Shown: positions 13,201-21,800 of the stretch, in pieces | How positions within the stretch are numbered: position 1 is the stretch's first letter | Layout: each line of letters starts with the position of its first letter | NCBI GenBank assembly: GCA_016207765.1 | Contig: JACQOY010000008.1 | Coordinates: 1-21,959, forward strand | DNA: 21,959 bases | Source of the DNA: Deltaproteobacteria bacterium | GTDB lineage: Bacteria; UBA10199; SBBF01 | Direction of reading: 5' to 3' | Notes under the pieces: model-generated | Databases searched by the model: none | The model's input: only the letters and a program-made list of their open reading frames with translations | Told to the model about the DNA's origin: nothing | Program-made: the position numbers and the translations under genes

Positions 13201-15568
13201 GACCAACGAAGAAGGGACCAACCGGATCGGTCTTGGAAAACAGCCGGTCAATGAACTCGATCGGCGCCCCATTTATGTGCTGGGAGGGGCCCAGCGGGAT
13301 GAAGCTTTGCTTACTTATCGGCCGGATGTTGTTTTGTTGAACCTGAAGGCGAGTTATCTTTCACGCGTGGTGGATGGCCGTTTGATCGGCATTCTCGGCC
13401 CTGTTTCGCCGGTTCTGGCCACCCCCGCCAAGGCCTATGACGACACAGGAGGCCTCCCTTACCTTGATCTTTATTCCCGTTTGCACCGCGCCGGTTTGGC
13501 GCTGACGGTGATGGGGGGGTTCTTTGCGGCCCCCCAGATTCTTAAAGGGGAAAAGGTGGATATGACTCTTGCTTCCGAATCGGCGGCCGATCTTTTGCGG
13601 TTGGCCCGCGGCATGTCGCCGGCGGAAGTTTCCGAAACCGGGCGGGCCAACTGCGATTGGTTGAATCTCAAGCTCATCGCCAATCGTGAACTGGCGGCGG
13701 CCCTCATGGCAGGGGGGGCCAACAAGAATTTTCTCACCTATCGTTCGGCGCGGAGGCTCATGCGCTGGGCGCTCGATCTGCCGCCGACGGCGAGTGAACC
13801 CGAATTGAATGAAGGGGATAAACTTCTGGCGGGGGAAAAGGCGCATAACATCCAGGCAGGGGAGGAAATCACCGCGCGCATCGTGCCGGTCTACGGCATT
13901 TCCACCGATCATCTCTGGTCCCCCAAGGGTTTGAAGGAAGATTTCCGCAACTGTCTTCCCCCCACCATGGCCGGCATCCACCGGATTGCCGCCGCCCTCC
14001 GTAAAATTATGGCCCCCGTTCAAATCGGACCGCTTCATGATCCCCAAACGCTCACCCAGATAGCCGAGGAGAACGTGATGGGGCTGGCCCAGGTTATTCG
14101 TGCCTCTTTGGAATTCGGCGCGGAGGCTTCTTTGGCAGATCCGGATTTCCTGCGGGCTGTTGGAGAGCAGATTCGCGAGGGAATTTTGTCGGAGACCGAC
14201 CTGTTGATCGAGGCGATTCGCAACGGACTTGGCGGGGGAACCCGAAACGCCCGCGACGGGTATATCGATGAAGTAATCGCGGAGGTTTACAAAATTCTGG
14301 GTGCGAGCGGTTATATCGACGAAAACGTTTTTCCCTTCAGTCGGTTCTACCAGGAGCATTACCCCGAAAAGTGGAAAGGAGCCGGTGCGCAAGAGGGGCG
14401 AAACGGCATCGGGCCGCTCATCCAGTTTGCCGAAAAAAATGGCATTACCCTTCCTCCCGAAGTTTACAAGGCGTGGAGTCTGTATCATCCCGAAGCCCCC
14501 ATCGACATTCCCGGGGAGCGAAGACGAGCGGTCGCTCTCGCAGAAGGTGTCGAAATCGATCCTGTGTGGGGTTTGCCGGTGCAATGGATGAGGCGGATCA
14601 AACTGGGAATTTTGGGCCTCGATAATGCCCTTACCCGGGCGGTGTACGAAGGGACAAAGCCCGACAATGATTTTATGAAAAGCGGCATTGATATCATGAG
14701 GAAAGTACTCGGTTCGATTGGCTCCGATACAGGAGTATTTCCCGAGGTGGTGCGGCGGATGCTGGCGATCAAACAGAGGCTCGAAATCCTGTATCAGCTT
14801 TTTGACGGGGGGCACCGGTCGGTCGGCATGTCCGAGGAAGAGTGGAACGGGCGCCTGGAGAAGTATGCGATAGTCAAATTCCGCCAGAGCGTGGAACAGA
14901 TTCAAACGGTGCTGAAGGGGGAAGAGAGCTTTACCGTCACTAAACTGTTGACCCACCTGCGGCGTCTGACGATTCGCCTCTACAAGGTCGAACTCGCGAT
15001 GCGCCAGGAGATTGCCGTTGAATTCGATCTCACCAACAACGGCGATGCGGCCGAGATTGTTTCTCTCCCTCCGCGGGGCGCTTCTTCCGCTTTGGGGATT
15101 GAAGCGGCTGTTGAAGGTGGAACCCATCCAGCCACATCGATTGTTTCCCCAATGGTTGCCCCCTCATCAGACGGCGGCACGGAGCCGAAGGCCTCTCTGG
15201 CCGGTTTTGATCCTGTCTGGTCGGGCGGTATTTTTTATGCGGGCGATCTTCCGGAATCGATAAAACCCGCAAACAACAACCTCTTCTATGGCGCGATGGA
15301 GTTGATCGTGGATGGAAACACGGTTAAAAAGGTGCCGGTGGATACTGCAGAGGAGACCAGGGACCAGGGACCAGTGACCAGTGACATGGAAGAGACCAGT
15401 GACATGGAAACGGCTGAAGATGGCGGCACGGCGGCGGATGAATCGGGTCTTTTTCCGTCTGTGACAGGCTTGTCCACAGCAGGTCTGCCGCGAAACGTTC
15501 TTTTCTATCCCGGGGTGAGTCCGGCCACAGTGGCCCGGTCGGCGCGGGTGCTCTCCATCGTAAGATAG
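10268..15568 (+). CDS. Giant protein 1 (1766 aa), unknown family, with the shared C-terminal tail
   Basis: I cannot name this protein. Without a signal peptide or clear membrane segment, it appears soluble. Residues 1-70 are polar. About 105-195 resemble a GNAT-type acetyltransferase: 'AEFVDENNLPAGELTLWLS', then a helix and 'AVETGRYVWKHFDGFRL', like the closing 'G.Y.W...GF' of that fold. About 330-590 are beta-rich. A Gly/Pro/Ser linker (about 600-642) leads to a long, mostly helical part with some alpha/beta stretches ('PIYVLGGAQRDEALLTYRPDVVLLNL' near 1000). The tail from about 1650 is shared with the next protein: 'LFYGAMELIVDGNTVKKVPVD', an acidic variable part containing a heptad-repeat insert, and 'LPRNVLFYPGVSPATVARS'. 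Start: GAGGTG lies 9 bases before the ATG; a GTG at 10256 is the alternative. Confidence 0.75.
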   Translation: MPTDPKGATDIHPRSVDTISSDQPFTPLEEVPSEKAEVREGGVIDPGRGGDVFISDKPTGSATTGVNAWPPFIDEKDFRRYLVSEDGKVRLDRLEARSSGAPGGYSVRAEFVDENNLPAGELTLWLSPDLSNPGFFVCHASRIDMFKRGGHYGFEIFVQAIRYLHSNPDISQMDLTAVETGRYVWKHFDGFRLKLPYLKEAHDQLRWLNDRYHLGLTDEVIQKADTPSRFSRIIDLYIPHPELLDLAREAYRGSGRSVEEILQKTRYPGELVLLALQSQLRGNDYYVDYRYETSLDFRSEAAVKAFERSVDDFWRVTRLNPRSADQPHRRVKVYSDHILTGEPEEVWGVLKNGKLFLEAKRGQIDWDSFVYDGDGAEAGLWINGRFFNQTEYAVVNGSRKGDAGQYVVHLEDRRVIGSLDTGRAHPGVIGDPDFILYPDMVDFAGRSWAVNTETGKVSATRVYQLSSFLPLVTGMTEFYNPETGVLSFPLSGNQKQADKIDLNIPGVDEKCQISVEKSADRKNFHHLVFSWGQDRALKIDFDSMENTLHVNAEGLNLRGFRFQYGRGATASVAGLKELVTDFMARVRWGYVPSYAGIFRTKGSSAATTGGAKSAGKPAGPEPAGGGSGVTPPSDAGGSGGGGPLDPVERSRRIGHQLRPLLVAEMIPLPPLSERKLDQGEILRMALTKKYLMPGVLHYDRLGDSYRLNEAKNIFEKSGEGIRTWGDLLVFIETALQHAKDGEQIEVKIRQYEFPTLIPTPDFLAGVTGLALAHPEKSITLVVSGDPLDPPAIYRFDKTGVHASTLERDEEAIGFWERGKGRDIFEQYFLHRRAESVLAESMRQAHDEMPESNLGLFLARAIALYNEKAIGEILPIPHDRLTEIFSRLSDFCERIADEAKIALNWKAGEVPPSALYWDPITTLLRAHPADLSPKNGWFSIGAGQMVATLEFPRRLVDEGVLPLDFRLGAVDMNQALVWETNEEGTNRIGLGKQPVNELDRRPIYVLGGAQRDEALLTYRPDVVLLNLKASYLSRVVDGRLIGILGPVSPVLATPAKAYDDTGGLPYLDLYSRLHRAGLALTVMGGFFAAPQILKGEKVDMTLASESAADLLRLARGMSPAEVSETGRANCDWLNLKLIANRELAAALMAGGANKNFLTYRSARRLMRWALDLPPTASEPELNEGDKLLAGEKAHNIQAGEEITARIVPVYGISTDHLWSPKGLKEDFRNCLPPTMAGIHRIAAALRKIMAPVQIGPLHDPQTLTQIAEENVMGLAQVIRASLEFGAEASLADPDFLRAVGEQIREGILSETDLLIEAIRNGLGGGTRNARDGYIDEVIAEVYKILGASGYIDENVFPFSRFYQEHYPEKWKGAGAQEGRNGIGPLIQFAEKNGITLPPEVYKAWSLYHPEAPIDIPGERRRAVALAEGVEIDPVWGLPVQWMRRIKLGILGLDNALTRAVYEGTKPDNDFMKSGIDIMRKVLGSIGSDTGVFPEVVRRMLAIKQRLEILYQLFDGGHRSVGMSEEEWNGRLEKYAIVKFRQSVEQIQTVLKGEESFTVTKLLTHLRRLTIRLYKVELAMRQEIAVEFDLTNNGDAAEIVSLPPRGASSALGIEAAVEGGTHPATSIVSPMVAPSSDGGTEPKASLAGFDPVWSGGIFYAGDLPESIKPANNNLFYGAMELIVDGNTVKKVPVDTAEETRDQGPVTSDMEETSDMETAEDGGTAADESGLFPSVTGLSTAGLPRNVLFYPGVSPATVARSARVLSIVR
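15353..15407. repeat. Heptanucleotide repeat tract near the 3' end of giant gene 1
   Basis: Units GACCAGG, GACCAGG, GACCAGT, GACCAGT run from 15354, followed by GACATGGAA and a partial repeat (GACCAGTGACATGG). These are the same unit types as in tsaD at 2684-2764. The tract is in frame and encodes 'ETRDQGPVTSDMEETSDME', in a place where the paralogous tail of giant protein 2 has unrelated acidic sequence. Confidence 0.85.
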
Positions 15569-15631
15569 ATATAAAAAACGCATTACTTTTCTTTTATTTT
15601 CCCCGCAACTTTTTTTTCTTCCCGCCGATAA
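15442..15631 (+). repeat. Junction unit 1: tail-coding end, spacer and sigma28-like motif
   Basis: This stretch and 18616-18798 are homologous DNA. Within it, 15481-15540 agrees with 18655-18714 at 54 of 60 positions. Similarity continues over the stop ('CCATCGTAAGATAGATA'), the spacer ('AAAAACGCATTACTTT') and the motif. Unit 1 has 9 extra bases just before the last codons, giving 'ARV' before 'LSIVR'. Confidence 0.8.
15605..15631 (+). promoter_or_regulatory. Sigma28-like motif, copy C (upstream of the 1029-aa gene)
   Basis: GCAACTTT (15605-15612), 11 bases, then GCCGATAA (15624-15631). The ATG follows only 12 bases later, and a possible ribosome site AGAGGA (15631-15636) touches the motif. 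If it is a promoter the mRNA would be almost leaderless. Confidence 0.5.
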
Positions 15632-15643
15632 GAGGACAAATCT

Positions 15644-18600
15644 ATGTCCATTTCATTTGATCGACAATCCATTGAGTCGCGGATTACCGCTTTTCTGACC
15701 GAGCGCTGGCCCCAGATAGCGAACAATCGCTCCTCCGAGGCGATGCAGGTCTGGCATGCGGATCATCCCGACTTCGATTGGACTCTGGGCCAAATCAGGG
15801 ATTTTGTCTCGGTCGACTGGGCCGATCTTTCCTGGATCAATCAAGGGGAACTCCCCAAACTTTTGGCGCTGGCCGCCAAGGCGTTTGACGGGATTGCCCC
15901 GGACTTCTCTACTTTTCTTACGGATCAACATCAGGCGTTGCAAGCAATCATTCAAACCGAAGAAGGCGACCGGCTTCGTGCCCTTCAAAACCAACCGGCA
16001 GTGAAAATCCATGGCGAGACGGCTGACAGCGGGGCAGAAATAACCGTTCAGCCTCTTCCCGACGATGTGATCGCCCGACTTGCCGCACAGGTGGGAGACA
16101 TGCCCGCAAGGGAAGTGGATGGGGACATCGGAGAGAAGGAGGAAAAACGGAAATCCCCTTTGCAATTTAGCGAAGAGGCAGTGAGAAGGCTTCTCGACTC
16201 CGTCGTGGTCTATCGGGTCGACAACACGCTCTATTATTTTCCCATCGATCTTGAAAAGATAAGGTACTTTGTCTGTCTTTATCTGAAGAACGTCCGGCAA
16301 GAAGGGAGCCGGCGGACAATGGCGGATTCATTCGACACGTTATGGGAAAGATGGAAAAACGAGGCCCTTATACGCTGGACACAGCTGGCGCCCAAAATCG
16401 ATTCGCTCGATGACATTATTCCGGAGGGATTTGTCCGGGCGGATGAATTGGCGCTGACAGATGTCCTCACGGGAAATGTTCTGAACCCGGCCGAGGTCAC
16501 CGCCCGGATCAGGAGAAATGCCGCCAGAAACAAGAGCGGGCCCGATTGGGCCGACGCAGTGCGGGTGGCGGTGGTCGGAAATCACGGCAGACGGATTTAT
16601 TATGTGAGGCCGGACCTTCTCGAGGGCCGTTATGCGGACGATCTTTTTAAAATCCCGACCGTCGCGGAATTTATGGACATTCTCTCTCCTTCCCACCGAC
16701 AGGAATTCATTCCCTTTTTGAACAAACTCCGTCGGTACCATGGACAACCCCCCATCAATTGGGAGGAACCCCCGGTTTTCCATCTGATCGGCCATTCCGA
16801 TTCGGGGTCGCTTTTCGGGTTTCGGGTGTTGACGGCGGACGAAATGAATTTCGAGCCTGATGACAGCTATTTTCAGCTCACTTTTGACCCCCGGTTTTTT
16901 ATTTCCCGCCTGCGGGGAAATCAGGCCCTGAAAATGGGGCAACACTTTATCGGCTTCCCAGCCATGGGGTTGATCGAACGGGCCTTCCTGTCCACCCGTT
17001 GGGGAAGCCGATTGCACACGGAAGGGGGGGAAGGAATTTCCTGGAACGATTTTGTGGGTTTTTTTGCCCGTCAGGCGGGAGGGGAGCCAACCGGGGGACT
17101 TTCTGCGGACCCGATAGATATTTTATGGGAGCAACAAAGGCTTGCCGATCCGCAATTGCCCGACAATCCAAGAAAGCTGGTCCTCTCCGCGGGCCGCGTC
17201 AGTTCGCAAGGCTCGCAGAACAAGTCGGGGGTTTATTCCCTCCAATTGGCTCAAACCGGTGGAAAAAGCCCCACCGATATTCACTATCTTCGGGTTTTCT
17301 TCCGTCGGACGGCCGGGGGCTGGTTTGTCCGAAAAATAAGGGGACAGGGGAGCATGGAGTTTGCCCTTCGGTATCTTAAGGCCAAACAGGGAATCGAATT
17401 GGCCGATCCGGTGCAAAGGGCCCTCCTCATGTCGTTGTGGGAGGCGAATGGATCGGGTTGGAACGGTCTGCAAAATGTTTCCGATATTTCATGGCCGGGC
17501 AAACTGACATTTGCCGATTTTCAGCAAAGACTTCGCAATCCGCAGAGCCTTAAGGATTGGTGGAATTTTCAGAGGCAGGTTTCTCCGTGGCTTGCCGAAC
17601 ATGCACCGACTTTTGTCTTGAGCGGAACATCCAGGGGAAATTCAAAAGATCTTTCCCAGGTTTTTGTGGAAAAGCTGATTCTTAGGGCCGACGGGACCCG
17701 TCCCGAAAGCAATTTTTACTTTGGTCTTCAGTTTGAGGAGTCCGGGGGGAAATTGTATTTAAGAAAGGCAAACGGACTTAATGCCTTGCGACTTGCCTTT
17801 GCGGCAGTGGGGGGGATGGTAGGGCGGGATATTCAACATCCGCTGGAAAAAGCGGTCTTGGCCTCTTGTTGGGGAAGGCCCCCTGCCTCAAAACATGACT
17901 CTTCCCTTCGCTTGACTTGGGGCGAATTGAAAAATTATTTTGTTTCCGGCATGGCCGATCCCATTGGCGAGCTTTGGAATCTCAAACGGAGGACCGATCC
18001 TTCTTTAATGGCACATCCCGCGAGGCTTGTCCTTGTCGGTCAACGAAAAGGGACAGGGGATTTCGCCCCTGTTATTGCCGTGAGGCTTGTCACTTGCGAT
18101 CAAGTTGAAAGCTTGAGGGATAGATGTTTTGCAGTTGTTTTCGAATGGGACGGGACCCGTTACGTTGCGGAAAATTATCAGGGAAGGCAAGACAGAGGGG
18201 CTTTGGAGTTGTTTGACTTTCTCCGGCGACCGCCGACTCCGGCGGAAAAACCCTCTCTTGCGCTTTCCCGGGGGTCTGCCGCTACGCGCCACTCTTTGAC
18301 CTCTCCGCCCGGAGACAAAGGTTCTGTTCCAATCATGGTGAAATCAGATGCGAAAGATAAAGGACCGAAAAATTCGGTGGAAGGGAATGTTTTCTACGGC
18401 CTGCCGGATCACCTGGAAGGGGCCAATGGCCCGATGTGGGGGGTCACGGAGTTTGTGGATGGAAATACCGTCAGAGAGGTGCCGGTCGATTTGGCGCCCT
18501 TCGACTCGTCCGCCTTTGGCGAACTCGCTCAGGACAGGGAAGGGACGGTTGAAGATGATGAGACAGCCGATACGGAGCCGGAGATGGTTGAAGGTGATGA

Positions 18601-18733
18601 AGTAGAGGGGGCTGGATCGGGTCTTTTTTCGCCTGCAATAGGCTCGCCCGTAACAGGTCTGCCGCGAAATGTTCTTTTCTATCCCGGCGTGAGCCCGGCC
18701 ACTGTTGCACGGTCGCTTTCCATCGTAAGATAG
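15644..18733 (+). CDS. Giant protein 2 (1029 aa), tandem-repeat protein with the shared C-terminal tail
   Basis: This 1029-residue protein is of unknown family and has no signal peptide. After a helical N-terminal region, four tandem units of about 137-147 residues begin near 345, 492, 638 and 775. Each unit opens with a helix like 'DILWEQQRLADPQL' or 'ELWNLKRRTDPSL', continues with a 'P..LVL.G' strand and a beta-rich 'YF.L.F....G..Y.RK', then a helix ('GLNALRLAFAAVGG'), and closes with 'LTW.(D/E)(F/L)...F' and 'DPI'. Units are divergent, so the duplication is old. Residues from about 915 form the tail shared with giant protein 1: 'FYGLPDHLEG', 'EFVDGNTVREVPVD', an acidic variable part and 'LPRNVLFYPGVSPATVARS'. 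The ATG at 15644 is the first in frame after the upstream motif. Confidence 0.78.
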   Translation: MSISFDRQSIESRITAFLTERWPQIANNRSSEAMQVWHADHPDFDWTLGQIRDFVSVDWADLSWINQGELPKLLALAAKAFDGIAPDFSTFLTDQHQALQAIIQTEEGDRLRALQNQPAVKIHGETADSGAEITVQPLPDDVIARLAAQVGDMPAREVDGDIGEKEEKRKSPLQFSEEAVRRLLDSVVVYRVDNTLYYFPIDLEKIRYFVCLYLKNVRQEGSRRTMADSFDTLWERWKNEALIRWTQLAPKIDSLDDIIPEGFVRADELALTDVLTGNVLNPAEVTARIRRNAARNKSGPDWADAVRVAVVGNHGRRIYYVRPDLLEGRYADDLFKIPTVAEFMDILSPSHRQEFIPFLNKLRRYHGQPPINWEEPPVFHLIGHSDSGSLFGFRVLTADEMNFEPDDSYFQLTFDPRFFISRLRGNQALKMGQHFIGFPAMGLIERAFLSTRWGSRLHTEGGEGISWNDFVGFFARQAGGEPTGGLSADPIDILWEQQRLADPQLPDNPRKLVLSAGRVSSQGSQNKSGVYSLQLAQTGGKSPTDIHYLRVFFRRTAGGWFVRKIRGQGSMEFALRYLKAKQGIELADPVQRALLMSLWEANGSGWNGLQNVSDISWPGKLTFADFQQRLRNPQSLKDWWNFQRQVSPWLAEHAPTFVLSGTSRGNSKDLSQVFVEKLILRADGTRPESNFYFGLQFEESGGKLYLRKANGLNALRLAFAAVGGMVGRDIQHPLEKAVLASCWGRPPASKHDSSLRLTWGELKNYFVSGMADPIGELWNLKRRTDPSLMAHPARLVLVGQRKGTGDFAPVIAVRLVTCDQVESLRDRCFAVVFEWDGTRYVAENYQGRQDRGALELFDFLRRPPTPAEKPSLALSRGSAATRHSLTSPPGDKGSVPIMVKSDAKDKGPKNSVEGNVFYGLPDHLEGANGPMWGVTEFVDGNTVREVPVDLAPFDSSAFGELAQDREGTVEDDETADTEPEMVEGDEVEGAGSGLFSPAIGSPVTGLPRNVLFYPGVSPATVARSLSIVR

Positions 18734-18798
18734 ATAGGAAAAACGCATTACTTTCCTTCCATTTTTATAGGCAACTTTTTTTGCATTCCCACCGATAA
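18616..18798 (+). repeat. Junction unit 2: tail-coding end, spacer and sigma28-like motif
   Basis: This is the second copy of the tail/spacer/motif unit described at 15442-15631. It joins the end of giant gene 2 to the start of giant gene 3. Confidence 0.8.
18771..18798 (+). promoter_or_regulatory. Sigma28-like motif, copy D (upstream of giant gene 3)
   Basis: GCAACTTT (18771-18778), 12 bases, then ACCGATAA (18791-18798). It has one base change in the -10-like block and one extra spacer base compared with the other copies, so it may be weaker. The ATG at 18822 follows without a visible ribosome site. Confidence 0.45.
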
Positions 18799-18821
18799 GG
18801 GAATAAGTCTCATTTTTCTCT

Positions 18822-21800
18822 ATGTCCATTGACCGCCTCAGCTACCGCGAGCGTCTGCTTCTTTGGGAGTTTTTGCATCCGCATGATTCCACCGGCCAAG
18901 CCATGCCCGATGGCTGGCAACCGGCAGAGGCCGAGATCGACCGGTATCTGGCCCCCTCGCCCGAGGGCACGCTTGCCCGACAAATCCACGCCCGCAGATC
19001 GGCTACGCTTCCTCCCATCGCGCGTCCAACAGCCGGCGGGCAGGCAGTATCCGGAGACAAGCTGACTGCGGAATGGCTTTCAAACCTCGCCGCTACCGAG
19101 CCGAATCGTCCCGATTTGAGGGTGATCAACGGGGTTCCGTATCTCTATTTTGAAGAAATAGCCGCCGTCAATCCGAAGATTGCTCTCCTCCGTTTTTACA
19201 GGGGTCAACTTCAAGTCAAGTTACCCAATCTTTCAGTAGCAAATTGGATGAAGAAAATCGAGAGCCGAGTAAACCTTCATCATCTGGTGCAATTGTCGCG
19301 ACTGGCGAAGGACTATCAACAACTGATCCGAAGAGGCGTGAGACATGTTAAGCCCGATCTGGCAAAGCAATTGAATAAGCTTGAATGGGACAATTTGGAC
19401 GAAAACGGAAAAGGAAAGGCCTCAAACCCCAATATTGGCGGTTTTTATTCCTATGACTTTGATGGATTCGAATTAATTTTTCAACAACAAGCAGGAGGGA
19501 TTCAGGGAGCTATCCATACATTTCGTTTTACCATGCCGAGCCGAATGGCGGTTGGGCAGACTCCGGTAACCCAGGCACAGCCGGTGGAGGCGAAGCCGTC
19601 CCAACCAATCGGTCATTTTTGGGATTTGCCGAAAAGTGGCGCGAAAGATGTTTCCTTCGATCGTGTGGCCGGTGAATTTCCGCCGGAATCGGGATTGAAG
19701 GACTACTGGCTCTTTGAAAGCCGTCAATATGGAATGGGTGTTGCCGTGAAACTGGAAACCAGGTCGCCCGGGACAAGGGTTGTGACGGAGTATTTTTTCT
19801 ACAGCATGCACGATGGGCCTCTCACCACCTATGCCCATTTTTTTGCCCGACAAATTGGCGGACGATGTCGATACGATAAGCCGTCGGGACTTTCCGCCGA
19901 TTTTCAGGGGACAATTCCTTCTCCGGTTGAGGCGCTGAATTCTTTATGGAGCAGTATATACTTCGATCTTCCCCATAAACTGGTTGTCAATTTCAGACGA
20001 GCCCTGAACGAAAGTGAAATGGTTGATCAGGCTTATCAACGATGGTTGGGGGCCTACCGGTCGGCTCCCGAACAATATGGAGAGACCAACGTTGTCTTTT
20101 ATAAGCTCACCGGACATGACCCGGGTGAAAATGGAAGCAAAATAACATACACCTTTACCGACAGTGATTGGAAGATGGATGTGACTTTGGCCAAATCGGG
20201 AGACTCTGTTTTGGTCACAAAGGCTGAGTTTTATCGCGGTGACGGAACAATCTATCGGGGTGAAGTTGAAGAACCAAGCCTCGACGGCTTTCCATGGGCC
20301 CGCAAGAGCAAGTATTTGCCCGACTGGAAACATTATGTGGTGAGCGCCAATGTCGGTTCCCAAAGAATGATCGTCATGTTTGGGCACAAGGGTACCCAAA
20401 TCTGTGGCGGCTCCTTTGGCCACATCCGCGAGATTCTTAATCCCGATGAATCTTGGCGCGCTCTGGCCCCCAAGCGCTTTCAATGGGCGCTGGATGATTT
20501 AAACGGCATTTCCCATTCAAGGGGGCATTTGTTTCAGCCGCAACCGGGTGAACAGGCGCCTGTCTTCCATCCGGGAGAGCCGTTGCCGATTAACATCACC
20601 TTTCCGGCAACAGCAAAATCCGCCGCGGCCTTCGACAGCGTTACGGCCGGAAAACAAAAAAATCTTCAGGTCACCATTCAGTTTGGCGACTACGGAACAT
20701 CCCACCCTTATCATGTGATTTACGAACATTCCGGCCAAAAGGGGGTTTTTCTGAATCCGGTGGAGGGAGAGGGGGCGCCCAAAGGGGTAATCGAACTTTT
20801 AAGGCATAAGGGGGAGTATTCTTCGCGTCTTGATAAGGAGTCGGAGTTGTATCGGTGGATGAATGAGAATCTCTATGGGCCGGAATTGAAGGTGACGGCC
20901 AAAGAGGGGGAGATCCTTTTTTCGACGATAAATGATTCCGAACCGGAAGGACTGCCGGCTCAAATACGCGCCCTTTGGCTGGAAGCGGCCAGAGGAGAGG
21001 ATTCAAAAATCAGGGTGTCGGATATGGAGGCGGGCTTTCAAGTCGAATACGATCCGACCGATTTGGCGGCGCTCGAACGCGCGGCCGAATTGCTGAATAA
21101 AACCCGCCTGCTCTACGAAACGAGTCTGGCGAAAAAGCGAAACATTTCTTGGCGCGCGGAGCGGACATTTTTGTTTGTTGACGAGTTGCCAAAACTCAAC
21201 GGCCGGAGTCGCGAGTTGAAGGTTGAAATTACTTACACCCGCGACGAAGAGGGGAATGATGTTTATCGTCTCAAATCGGCCACGATGCGGGGATACGATG
21301 TTTTCAATGCGGGTGATAACTCCCCCCATCCCCCTCTTAATTTAAGAGGGGGAGAGAGGGGGAGTTATTTCACTCGCGATGACGGAATGATCCAGCCAGG
21401 GGAGATTATTTCTCTGACCCTCGATACCGATACCTTTCACGAGACGGTCGACGTTCATTTTAATGGAAAGACGGGGATTAAAATCGTCAAGAGAGAGATA
21501 CAAATTCTTCTCGAGACTGACAAGTTTGTTCGCAATGTGACTCTCCCAGAAATTCCGAGTGTGACCAGTAATGAGCTTTCGCTTGAAATCGAAAAAACAA
21601 TCGATCGCCGGAGCGGAACGGAAAAAATCAGTTATCGTTTGGTTTCAGCAACCCTCTACGGCGTGGCGCTCGACCTTGATTTGGCGACGCAAAGAATCCA
21701 GCCGGGGAAAATATTCAAACTCGGCGTCGATGGAAAAGATTTCTGGGCCGAAATTTCGTGTGTCATGAATGAAAAGGGGAAGATAAGCATCGTTCCCGAT

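Noticed and set aside
13361..15127. Long open frame (588 codons) on the minus strand inside giant gene 1
   Set aside because: It lies entirely antisense to a longer frame with natural protein composition and a conserved C-terminal tail. Its translation is rich in Arg/Pro/Gly as expected of a shadow frame, and it has no ribosome site or recognisable domain.
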